DNA of 57,459 nt, taken from positions 1 to 57,459 of the forward strand of contig DHUT01000013.1 in assembly GCA_002409285.1 (NCBI GenBank), written 5' to 3'. The position numbers were made by a program, and so were the translations under genes. Source of the stretch: Firmicutes bacterium UBA5227. GTDB lineage: Bacteria > Bacillota > Clostridia > Tissierellales > Sedimentibacteraceae. Of the stretch, positions 1 to 8,700 are shown piece after piece. Under the pieces are notes generated by a model. That model did no database searches. It had not been told where the DNA came from and saw only the letters and a program-made list of their open reading frames with translations. Position 1 is the first letter of the stretch; each line of letters opens with the position of its first letter.

Positions 1-337
1 TAAGCTATCCTGTCAGTTGGGCAATAACATCTGTTTTATTTATAATTTATTACAATTACTTCTGGAGAAAAAAACGCAGGCAGACGGTTGAAGGATAATC
101 CCAAACCGTCCCCGTGGTTCCTGGTTACCCTGTAGTTCTTAAAAGAGTAATATTAAGATTTTTCTTGTATCACTCTCTCCGCAAAACCTCATATGCCGCT
201 TGAAAGATTTATGGTGTTAACTTCTAAAGACGAGTTTTTTTATGCCTAAATTTAAAATATACACCAAAAACTTCAAGAACAAAATTCTACATTGATGCAT
301 AAAATATACAAAAAGTAATAATAATATAACAAAAATA
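1..337. other. Intergenic stretch before the first operon
   Basis: I see no convincing gene here. It holds a GC-richer segment (about 81-130) that belongs to the interspersed repeat family listed separately, and then AT-rich sequence leading into the promoter of the XRE operon. Whatever lies upstream is outside the window. Confidence 0.5.
101..129 (-). repeat. Interspersed boundary repeat, copy R1 (inverted)
   Basis: Read on the minus strand this begins GGTAACCAGGAACCACGG and continues GGACGG, closely matching the two tandem units at 2204-2255 but in opposite orientation. A local hairpin is possible between GACGGTT (83-89) and AACCGTC (104-110). It lies upstream of the XRE/ImmA/PIN module, so that module is bracketed by inverted copies. 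Confidence 0.55.
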
Positions 338-366
338 TTGAAATATTAAATAAAATGTTATATAAT
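338..366 (+). promoter_or_regulatory. Sigma-A promoter of the XRE-ImmA-PIN operon
   Basis: The -35 box TTGAAA (338-343) is separated by 17 bp from a perfect -10 box TATAAT (361-366). Transcription would start near 373, just ahead of an AAGGAGG ribosome site and the ATG at 390, so the leader is very short. Confidence 0.75.
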
Positions 367-389
367 TAGTGCAACAAGGAGGATGAGTT

Positions 390-746
390 ATGAGTTATGC
401 ATTAGGTAGTAGAATAAAAGAATTGCGCCAAATTCGTAAAATTAATCAAGAGCAGATGGCTAATGTATTAAATATGTCTAGGCAAAGATATTCACGTTTA
501 GAAAACGGACAATTGGATATTTCATATGTTATGATTAAAAAAATAGCTGATTATTTAGGAATACCAACATCAGAAATAACAAGTGCCGAAGAAGAAAAGA
601 AAGAACTTGTTACTCTGTTTAGAGAAAAAGGTAGTAGAGATGATATAATAGATTCCGTTTCTAAAGTTGAGAAAATATTAAAAGTTTTTCATGCTCATGA
701 GAAATTATATTATCAAATGAAGGAGCATGATGACTTTGAGAATTAA
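390..746 (+). CDS. XRE-family HTH transcriptional regulator
   Basis: A 118-residue cytoplasmic DNA-binding protein. Residues 8-62 form a Cro/CI-type helix-turn-helix: RIKELRQIRKINQEQMA, then a recognition helix around NMSRQRYSRLENG, then IADYLGIPTSEI. The remaining half is acidic and helical. It is the first gene after a strong promoter, and its 3' end overlaps the next gene by about 17 bp, so the two are probably translationally coupled. In families with this arrangement the HTH protein represses its own operon and the neighbouring ImmA-type protease relieves it by cleavage; that role is inferred here. With the third gene it could equally be the antitoxin part of a toxin-antitoxin unit. Confidence 0.85.
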   Translation: MSYALGSRIKELRQIRKINQEQMANVLNMSRQRYSRLENGQLDISYVMIKKIADYLGIPTSEITSAEEEKKELVTLFREKGSRDDIIDSVSKVEKILKVFHAHEKLYYQMKEHDDFEN

Positions 747-1542
747 CAAAACAGATATTGAAAAGAAAGCACTATATATAAGGCAAGAAAATAATATACA
801 AACTTATGGTGTTAAGGATATTTTTAGTCTTGTAGAGCAAAGAGGCACTCATTTAATCAGGTATCCATTTGGAAAAGACACTGTCTTAGGATTTTCTACA
901 ATCTTTGAAGGGAAAGAAGTTATAGTATCAAATTCATCTGAAATATTATCAAGGGAAATATTTACAATAGCCCATGAATTAGGTCACATAGTATATGACT
1001 TTGAAGATGAGAACCAAGATGTTAAGATAGATATAAATATTGATGAGATAGATGAAGATATTTCTGAAGCGAGAGCATATTATTTTGCAAGTTGTTTTTT
1101 AATGCCGGAAACAGATTTACTTGAATTTATAAAATATGAGCTTGAGAAAAAAGCTGAAAATTTTAATGCCGTTGATATTATTAGATTACAAATTGAATTC
1201 CAAGTAAGTTATGCTGCAGCAGTTAAAAGACTTTATGATATTAAATTAATTAACTACAATAAAAAAGATGAACTGTTTAACGAAAGGGATTATAATACTT
1301 CCAGAGCTTTATTTAAAATGATTAATGCCGATGAAAAGCTATTAGAAGCGTCAAATGTAATTAAGGTTCCATCAAGATATTTAGAATATGTAATCACAAA
1401 TTATGAAAATAACCATATTCCTTATTCAAGTTTAAGAAATGCATTGGCTCTATTAGGTATTGATGCAAGCATCTTTAAAAAGAAGGAAGATAATAAAGAT
1501 GCAGAGCTAAATATAGATGACATATTTGAGGAGTATGAATAA
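730..1542 (+). CDS. ImmA/IrrE-family zinc metallopeptidase
   Basis: A 270-residue protein. It has the gluzincin motif HELGH at residues 82-86 within the hydrophobic stretch FTIAHELGHIVYD, and a downstream EARAYYFA segment whose Glu113 is the expected third zinc ligand. This is the pattern of ImmA, which cleaves the ICEBs1 repressor, and of IrrE. The C-terminal third is less conserved and charged. ATG codons lie at 727 and 730; a GGAG at 722-725 fits the second better. It sits between the XRE gene and the PIN gene, and its stop codon overlaps the next start (TAATG at 1540-1544). The likely job is proteolysis of the adjacent XRE repressor under stress or phage attack, which is inference from family precedent. 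Confidence 0.88.
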   Translation: MTLRINKTDIEKKALYIRQENNIQTYGVKDIFSLVEQRGTHLIRYPFGKDTVLGFSTIFEGKEVIVSNSSEILSREIFTIAHELGHIVYDFEDENQDVKIDINIDEIDEDISEARAYYFASCFLMPETDLLEFIKYELEKKAENFNAVDIIRLQIEFQVSYAAAVKRLYDIKLINYNKKDELFNERDYNTSRALFKMINADEKLLEASNVIKVPSRYLEYVITNYENNHIPYSSLRNALALLGIDASIFKKKEDNKDAELNIDDIFEEYE

Positions 1543-2204
1543 TGGATGCATCATTAGATACTGATATTGTAATACACTTATATAAGAGCAATAAAAGGGA
1601 TTTGTTATTTTCATATTGTGATGAACTTTATATGCATGAGTATCTTTTAGAAAACGAACTCAAGAGGAAATCATATCCGGTTCATGAACAATTTATGATA
1701 GATGTGAAAAATAGAAATATAAATATAGTAACTAACTCAGATTTAATTAAACTGGGGGTAAAGACAACCTTTGAAAGACATTTGATAGAAAATGACTTGC
1801 TATTTGACACTGGGGAATTATATGCAGTAGCCTTAGCAAAAACTATGGGAATTGCAGCTTTTCTATCAGATGATACAAAAGAGTTTGGACCTCATGATAC
1901 TTTGGTTAGAGGAATGATTGAGGATGTTATTCCATTTGCATTTTACGAGTTGCTATTTCTAAAGTATATAGAAACAGATCAGACTCCTGAGGATTTACAT
2001 AAGCAATTTCAAGAAGTTACTTTAAGTAGTATGATAGGATATCCTATGAATTTTAGAAATAGAATGCTTACTACTGTTAAAAGATTTAGTAATAAACACG
2101 GCACGAAAAGAGACATAGACTGGATTAGTGAATTTTGCTATAATAGAAATATTAATTATAAAGACAAGGTGAATAAGTTAAGGAGACACTTAGAAACCAT
2201 ATAG
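1542..2204 (+). CDS. PIN-domain (VapC/DUF4411-like) putative nuclease toxin
   Basis: A 220-residue protein with no assigned close relative that I can name. The first 115 residues carry the acidic pattern of PIN nucleases: LDTDIVIHLY (Asp6/Asp8), a Glu at 37 or 39, FDTGELYAVALAKTMG (Glu92) and FLSDD (Asp110-Asp111). PIN proteins usually cut RNA with divalent metal. The second half is longer than a standard VapC and contains a helical extension of unknown purpose. It is coupled to the ImmA-like gene by a 1-bp overlap. PIN proteins paired with XRE and ImmA-type partners have been predicted as toxin-antitoxin systems, so a toxin or defence-effector role is the best guess. The repeat family begins exactly at its stop codon. 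Confidence 0.7.
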   Translation: MDASLDTDIVIHLYKSNKRDLLFSYCDELYMHEYLLENELKRKSYPVHEQFMIDVKNRNINIVTNSDLIKLGVKTTFERHLIENDLLFDTGELYAVALAKTMGIAAFLSDDTKEFGPHDTLVRGMIEDVIPFAFYELLFLKYIETDQTPEDLHKQFQEVTLSSMIGYPMNFRNRMLTTVKRFSNKHGTKRDIDWISEFCYNRNINYKDKVNKLRRHLETI

Positions 2205-2255
2205 GTAACTACGGGAACAGTTCTTCTGGGGTAACCACGGAGACGGTTCTTCTGG
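2204..2255 (+). repeat. Interspersed boundary repeat, copies R2a and R2b (tandem)
   Basis: Two head-to-tail 26-nt units (2204-2229 and 2230-2255) share the pattern GGTAACyACGGrrACrG followed by TTCTTCTGG. The first unit starts within the TAG stop codon of the PIN gene. They separate the XRE/ImmA/PIN operon from the Wadjet operon and are clearly GC-richer than the surrounding DNA. Confidence 0.75.
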
Positions 2256-2290
2256 ATCATTTTTGCAGTTTGCGATTTTTGCTTTTGAAG

Positions 2291-2318
2291 TTGACAAAGA
2301 ATATATTGTGAATATGAT
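2291..2318 (+). promoter_or_regulatory. Probable promoter of the Wadjet operon
   Basis: TTGACA (2291-2296) is followed after 16 bp by TATGAT (2313-2318). The heptamer TTGACAA over the -35 recurs as its reverse complement TTGTCAA at 2332-2338, so a repressor could bind this inverted pair. Start and strength are not proven. Confidence 0.5.
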
Positions 2319-2426
2319 GATAAACTTGAGATTGTCAAAGTGGTTGAAAAATGATAAAATTAGTACAACATATTGCAATGGTTTTCTTGACAGTGGTGGT
2401 AGGGCAATAAACGGAGGATGCTGAGA

Positions 2427-3428
2427 ATGAAATCAATAAGGAACAGTGGTAAGAAGAAAATAACCCTGGATGAAATTTCAAAAATGTATAAATTAGATGA
2501 TTACCACTCCTTAGTAAACTTTGTAATGGATAAAATAGAAAAGGGGATTATTGATCCTATAAGAAGTTCCGGAACTAACGGCAAAACTCCTGCACTGTAT
2601 AACAGATTTAGAATTATAGATTCAGAGGTTGATAACAGAGAGTATGAGAACGAACTTAAGTTTAATCTTCATTCTTCGCTGAAGATAGATTATTATTTGA
2701 AAAACATTAATAAATATAAAGAAGACAGAAAATATATTTTACAGCTCAGCAACTACATATCTAATAATAAAGAACTTTTGAATGAACCGGTATCAATGAA
2801 TGAAAGAAGTTTTGAAATTTGGAACAGAGAGAAATTTCTGCAAAAGGAAAGCGGCTTCAGAATTTTAAAAAATGTGGGCCTTTCTCCTCAGGATTTAAAT
2901 ATTTATGAAACTACAGAGCCGCTGTCATATTACTCACATCATAAAAATATTCCACAAAATATATTAATTTTAGAAAATAAGGATACCTTTTACAGTATGA
3001 GGAAATACTTAATAGAAGGTCATGAAAAAATACTTGGACTGCCTGTCGGTACTCTGATTTACGGTAAGGGAAAGGGAATAATCAAGTCTTTTAAGGATTT
3101 TACATTCTGTGTTGAACCCTATTTAAGTGATCGGTCTAATCAAATAATTTATTTTGGGGATTTAGACTATGAAGGTATATTAATATATGAGCAATTATCC
3201 TACGTTTTTATGGACAGGATATCTGTCAAACCCTTTATTGAAGCATATGTATATATGTTAAAAAAGGCGAGGACGGTTATTTTACCTGAAATGAAGGAAG
3301 GTCAGAACAGAAATATCGGCATCCATTTTTTAGATTCATTCAATGATAAGGATAGAGCTGAAATTTTAGAAATATTAAGGAATAATAGGTATATTCCTCA
3401 GGAAATACTAAGCAGCAGAGATTTTTAG
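2427..3428 (+). CDS. jetD: Wadjet nuclease subunit JetD (Toprim/DUF2220-like)
   Basis: A 333-residue protein: the DNA-cleaving subunit of the Wadjet complex, which closes on and cuts circular DNA extruded by the JetABC SMC motor. The C-terminal half has a topoisomerase VI-like Toprim fold: ILILENKDT (Glu183) and FGDLDYEGILIYEQL (Asp245 and Asp247) give the E...DxD metal site. The N-terminal part is a winged-helix-like DNA-binding region. An upstream ATG at 2418 directly abuts GGAGG (2413-2417), whereas the ATG at 2427 has a 9-nt spacing, so I use 2427. jetA begins 9 nt after its stop. Known Wadjet families place this protein type (DUF2220) in types I and II; the neighbours decide for type II here. 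Confidence 0.88.
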   Translation: MKSIRNSGKKKITLDEISKMYKLDDYHSLVNFVMDKIEKGIIDPIRSSGTNGKTPALYNRFRIIDSEVDNREYENELKFNLHSSLKIDYYLKNINKYKEDRKYILQLSNYISNNKELLNEPVSMNERSFEIWNREKFLQKESGFRILKNVGLSPQDLNIYETTEPLSYYSHHKNIPQNILILENKDTFYSMRKYLIEGHEKILGLPVGTLIYGKGKGIIKSFKDFTFCVEPYLSDRSNQIIYFGDLDYEGILIYEQLSYVFMDRISVKPFIEAYVYMLKKARTVILPEMKEGQNRNIGIHFLDSFNDKDRAEILEILRNNRYIPQEILSSRDF

Positions 3429-3436
3429 GAGGATGT

Positions 3437-5038
3437 ATGGATTCTTTTTTGAATAATTTCCCGAAACGAATGAAAAATGTGGGCTCCTATGCTTTTTTAT
3501 TTAAAAACAGCATGTCTAAGACCACATGGAAGCAATATGGTTTTGAGGACTTTTATGAACAAACTAATATGATATTTATAGTATTGCTTTTTATTATGGA
3601 GCAGTCTTTAAAGGATGAGCCATGTACTATGGATGATATAGGCGGATTTATTGATATGGTAAATATGAGAAGTTTTAAGAAACCTATTTCTTATATGGAA
3701 TGTAAGGAATTAGGTGATTTTATTATAAATGTAATTTTGGGGAATGAAGGAAAGGTCATGTACTTTAAGGGATATGACTTTCAGGAGGAAGGATACAAAG
3801 ACATACATATCAGCTTTATCAATAATAAACCGGTATATATTGATGATGAGGTTAGAAGGACATCATATTATTTAACGGATGATGGATATAATCTAATGTT
3901 ATCCACTTTGGAAATGGAAAGTAATATGCTTTTAACTATTCATGAAATGATTTTTAAACTTCACATAGAAAAGGCATCCTATGACAAGGCTGTGGATGAT
4001 ATAAAGAATATATTTAATCAGATGCGTATACAGTATCAGCGTATAAGGGAAGCAATGAGAAAGATAAAGCAAAATGCACTGAGTTACTCTGTATTGGATT
4101 ACAAGATATTATTGGAGGATAACCTTGAAACAATAGGAGATACAAGCAAGAAATTTTCAGGTTACAGAGAGAATATCAGGGAGAGAGTAAGAGAGTTAGA
4201 AGATAAGGATATTAATATTCAAAAATTGGACAAAGAGGATACTAAAAACCTTGAAAATTTAAAGATAATTGAAAATTATCTGAGCCGGGCAATAGATGAG
4301 CACCAGCAGATATTAAAAACACATTTTGAGCTGAAGTCGTTATACACCAAGGAGTTAGAGGATTTATCCCAAATGACCTTAATAAAAAGATTTAATTTAA
4401 GGACTGAATTATATGATAAGGTATTGAAGAACCCTGAAAGCTTAAGAAATATTGAATACTTTATCCGGCCTTTATTAAATCAGGAAGTGGATAAGATTTA
4501 CAATATCAATAAGTCTGTGGAAATACAAAAACCAATCAGATCCAGGCTTAAGGACGAGGATGAAGAGGTACTTGAGTTTGATAATGAACAGTGGCAGGAG
4601 GAGAAGATAGCAAAACAAAGGGAAAAGCTAAAACTATATAATGGTTCCCTTTCTGTAATACTTGCTCATGCTCATGAGAACAATGGAATAAGTCTTAAAA
4701 ATCTAAAAGAGGGACTGAACGGAGATTATTCCCAATTGATTCCTAATGTTGAAATATTTAAAGAAATTGTAATTGAGCTTCTCAGGAATGAGGATATTGA
4801 TATACCTGAATTAAAAAAAGAACGTTCGGAACATATAGCAGAAAACAGTGCATTGGAGTTTCAATTAAATGAAAGTATTTTGGAGTTAATGGACAGTAAT
4901 CCTTATTTAGAAGATATAAAGAAGATAAGTACATATAGAATTAATGATGAAACTACGGTTATATTTGAAAATGTCAATAGCAGTGCGGGAAAGATAAAGC
5001 GTATCTACTGTTCAAATATCTATTTTGATTTAATTTAA
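3437..5038 (+). CDS. jetA: Wadjet kleisin-like subunit JetA (type II)
   Basis: A 533-residue protein matching the Wadjet JetA family (formerly DUF5716). By analogy with MukF-type kleisins it bridges the two heads of the JetC dimer and holds JetB. Visible features are an N-terminal winged-helix-like region (residues 20-150), long helices rich in Lys/Glu from about 165 to 320, an acidic linker around 370-385 (KDEDEEVLEFDNEQWQEE) and a C-terminal small domain. It is preceded by AGGAGG overlapping the jetD stop and followed by jetB after about 30 nt. Recognition rests on the overall pattern and on its place between jetD and jetB/jetC. Confidence 0.85.
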   Translation: MDSFLNNFPKRMKNVGSYAFLFKNSMSKTTWKQYGFEDFYEQTNMIFIVLLFIMEQSLKDEPCTMDDIGGFIDMVNMRSFKKPISYMECKELGDFIINVILGNEGKVMYFKGYDFQEEGYKDIHISFINNKPVYIDDEVRRTSYYLTDDGYNLMLSTLEMESNMLLTIHEMIFKLHIEKASYDKAVDDIKNIFNQMRIQYQRIREAMRKIKQNALSYSVLDYKILLEDNLETIGDTSKKFSGYRENIRERVRELEDKDINIQKLDKEDTKNLENLKIIENYLSRAIDEHQQILKTHFELKSLYTKELEDLSQMTLIKRFNLRTELYDKVLKNPESLRNIEYFIRPLLNQEVDKIYNINKSVEIQKPIRSRLKDEDEEVLEFDNEQWQEEKIAKQREKLKLYNGSLSVILAHAHENNGISLKNLKEGLNGDYSQLIPNVEIFKEIVIELLRNEDIDIPELKKERSEHIAENSALEFQLNESILELMDSNPYLEDIKKISTYRINDETTVIFENVNSSAGKIKRIYCSNIYFDLI

Positions 5039-5070
5039 TAATCGGTTTTAATGTATTGGTGGGAGGAACT

Positions 5071-5787
5071 ATGGGTTACGAATTAGAAGAAATAACTTTA
5101 AGTCAAAGTATTTTTTATTATTTGATTGAGCATCGTGAATTAAGAGAAGAGGATGATCTTTCATTATACAAGGCGTATACGGAAAATGAAAATATAATTG
5201 ACCTGGTAAAAAGGCAGGGAATTATTGCCGGGAGCTTAATTGAGCGATATGGAAATATAATTTACTTAATTCCTGATGAAGACAATACTTACCTGGGATT
5301 TTCAAAGCAGAATCTGAAATCAATATTATGTAAATCTACAGCAACGGATAAGGATTATTATTTGTCCCAGTTTGTTATATTAACCCTATTGGTGGAGTTC
5401 TATGACGGTCAGGGCAGCAGCAGCAAGTCGAGGGATTATTTGCGGGTCGGAGATCTTTTAAACAGTGTATCGGAACGTTTAAAAGAAGGTATAGAAGGTT
5501 CCGATGAAGAATCCGAGGATATTGATGGGTTGGCTTTTTCGAATATGCTTGAAGCCTTTGAAGCATTAAGAAGTGAGGAAAAAGGTTCCAGAGCCAGGAC
5601 TACAAAGGAAGGGTTTATTTACAACATATTAAAATTTTTGCAAAATCAGGGTTTAGTTGATTTCATAGAAGAAGATGAAATGATAAAGACTACAAAGAAG
5701 TTAAACCAGTTTATGGACTATAATCTATTAAATAAAAAGAACTACAAAAGGGTTCTGAAGGTTTTAGGAGTATCAGAAAATGAGTAA
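5071..5787 (+). CDS. jetB: Wadjet KITE-like subunit JetB (DUF6063-like)
   Basis: A 238-residue protein, the MukE/KITE-like accessory of the SMC complex that binds the kleisin JetA. The sequence is mostly helical, with winged-helix-like segments near residues 1-60 and 150-235 and an acidic loop around 130-150 (EGSDEESEDIDG). A TTG at 5056 could extend the frame, but GGGAGGA at 5061-5067 clearly serves the ATG at 5071. Its last 8 nt overlap the start of jetC, the usual coupling of stoichiometric SMC subunits. Family assignment comes from size, composition and operon position more than from a sharp motif. Confidence 0.82.
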   Translation: MGYELEEITLSQSIFYYLIEHRELREEDDLSLYKAYTENENIIDLVKRQGIIAGSLIERYGNIIYLIPDEDNTYLGFSKQNLKSILCKSTATDKDYYLSQFVILTLLVEFYDGQGSSSKSRDYLRVGDLLNSVSERLKEGIEGSDEESEDIDGLAFSNMLEAFEALRSEEKGSRARTTKEGFIYNILKFLQNQGLVDFIEEDEMIKTTKKLNQFMDYNLLNKKNYKRVLKVLGVSENE

Positions 5788-8700
5788 GATAAATGCTATC
5801 AGGCTTATAAATCTCAATTATAATTACAATGGTATTCGTGTGGATGACGAAACCTTTCATTTGAATGGTGAAAGTACACTTCTTTCCCTTAGAAACGGAG
5901 GGGGAAAGTCTGTTCTTGTTCAGATGCTCATTGCTCCGTTTGTACATAAAAGATACAGGGATACCAACGAAAGAAAATTTTCCGGCTATTTTACCACAAA
6001 TAAACCAAGCTTTATATTGATAGAATGGAAGTTAGACGGCAGCTCCGGATATGTGCTGACTGGCATGATGATAAGAAAAAGCCAGGAAACCAATGAAGAG
6101 CAAGGTCAAAATGACTTAGATATACTACAGTTTATTCATGAATATAAGGAACAAAATCCATATGATATCCGCAACATTCCATTTATAAAGACTGATGATG
6201 ACAGTAAAACCCTTATGAAGTACAGTGACTGCAAAAATCTTTTGGAATCACTGAAGATATCCAATGGTTATAAGTTTTTTCTATATGACATGAATAACAG
6301 TACTCAATCCAGAAGCTATTTCAATAAGTTGGAGGAGTACCAGATTTATTGCAAGGAATGGGAGTCTATCGTTAAAAAAATAAATCTTAAAGAGTCAGGT
6401 CTCTCGGAACTTTTTACAAAAGCAAAAGATGAAGCCGGGCTGATAGAGGCATGGTTTTTGCCTACAGTTGAAGACAAATTAAACAAGGATAAAAATAGAA
6501 TTGAAGAATTCAGGGATATCTTAAGTAAGTATATAAAGCAGTATAAAGATAATAAAGCAAAGATAGATAAAAAAAATATTATTTTGTTATTTAAAGAAGA
6601 AACCTCTTCGGTTTTGGATATAGCTGGAAATCTTAAAGCTTCTACGGAAAAAAAACATAGTCTGGAAAATAAAATAGCAAATTTAATTAAGAAGCTGAAA
6701 GACCTTAAGTGTAATTTAGATTCTGATAAAGACAATCTTGAGGAAAAGGATGCTGTTTTAAAGGATGAAATCAGCCGTATTGAATATGAGGAATTATCTT
6801 TTGAAATATATGGTCTGAAGGATGAATGGGAAGTACTGAAAGCTGAATTCTCAGAAGTGAGCAGCTTAATTGAAAAAAGAGAAGAAGATAAGAAGAGTCT
6901 TGTAAAGCACAGAGACATTCAGCTTTGTGCGAAAATTAATGAACAGTACAGGAATGCCTCTAAAGATGTTCAAACGTGGGAGAATAAACTTGAAATAATA
7001 AAGTCTAAGGAAAAGGACACGACTCCAGAAAGAGAATCTTTAGGATATACTTTAAGGTGTCACTATGAAAATGAGGTAAAAACAATAGAGGAGCAGTTGG
7101 TTGAGCTTCAAAATGAGCTGAAAGGGCTTGAAGAAAAAGTTAAAAATCTTGATAAGGAATCGGAGAATCTTAAGAATAGGGAAGTACAGGAGAACTCAAG
7201 TTTATCAAGGACTGATGCAGCCATATTAAATTTTGATAAGGTTGAAACAGCTTTTAATGAATTATATAGAGAAGATTTAAGAAGAAATATACTTAATGAA
7301 TATGAAGAGGGCAGCTTAGATTTAAGGATTAAGGAATTAAGGGAATCAATAGAACAATTAACCGGAGATATTATCAGATCAAAGAAAATCAGTCTTGAGA
7401 ATGATGAAAAGCTAAAAGCAAATGGGAGACATATACAGGATAAAATTGCTGAAGGTGCTGCCATATCTCAGAAAATTACAGGTATAGAGGAGAATTTAGA
7501 AGACTTAAATCACAAAATTGAAAACAGGAAATCTATAATAAAGCATATAGGTTTCAGCGAAGAAAGAATCTTCGACACGGAAGCAATATTAAAGGAATTT
7601 CAAAGAAGAAAAGATGAGGTTCAGGAGTCTGTAAGGCATATTGAAATCAATCTTAGAGATTTGGAAAAAGAATATAACAAGTTAAAGTCAGGTAAGGTAT
7701 TAGAGCTTCCGGAAAATATTAAAGAGGCATTGGAAACGGAAGGCATAAACTATGTTTATGGCATGGAATGGCTGAAACGTAATAATAAGAATGCTATTGA
7801 AAACAAAAAAATTGTAAAAAACAATCCTTTTATACCCTATGGATTAATATTGACACTACAGGATGTTGAACGCCTGAAGGCAAATAATTTAGGTATATAT
7901 ACATCATTTCCTATTCCGATAGTTATAAGGGAAAATCTTGAAAAGGGTTTTGAAAGTACGGAATCTTCAATATATCCCGGAGGAAAAGTAAATTTCTACG
8001 TTTTATTTAATAACAATCTGCTGGATGAGGAAGAGTTAGCTAAGATACTTTTTGCTAAAGAGGAAGAAATAAGAAATACGAAAGAATCCTTGGATAGACG
8101 AACTGCGGATTTAAACGAATATGAAGAGAAATATAATAAGATTTTTTATCAGAATTTGACAGTAAAGGCTTATAGAGATGTAAAGAACAGCCTTGAATTT
8201 AATCTTAGAAATAAGGATTTAATTGAGAATGAATTGAATTCTCTTAGGGATAATGAAAGGGAATTAAGTAATAACCGTGAAAAACTTACAGAAAATATCA
8301 ACAGAAATGAAAAGGTATTGGATGAACTAAAGCGTAAGGATAGAGATTTATCTGATTTAAGTAAAGAGTATAAACAGTATTTAATTTTGATGAAGGAAAA
8401 AGTTAAAATAAAGGATAATATTTCAAAAATCAAGGCGGACTATACGCTTGCCAGGGAAGAAATCAGCAAGCTAAGGCAAGTACGTGAAGATAAATTAGAT
8501 TTTAGACGGGATTATTCCGGCAAGAAGAAGGCTGTGGGAGAAAAGCTGCAGGAATATCTACAATATGATAACAAAGAATTAATTCAAAGAGATATTGAAG
8601 ATGTTGAAGCAAGATATGAAGCCTTAACAAAAGAAATATCCGGAGAATTAAAGGATGTGGAAGAGTCCTTATCAAATGCTAACAGAATATTTAATGATCT

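Noticed and set aside
390..2204. XRE/ImmA pair as evidence of a prophage or integrative element
   Set aside because: No integrase, relaxase, capsid or att-site duplication is visible, and the third gene is a PIN nuclease.
2204..2255. Tandem repeat as a CRISPR array
   Set aside because: Only two directly adjacent units with no spacers, and no cas gene in the window.
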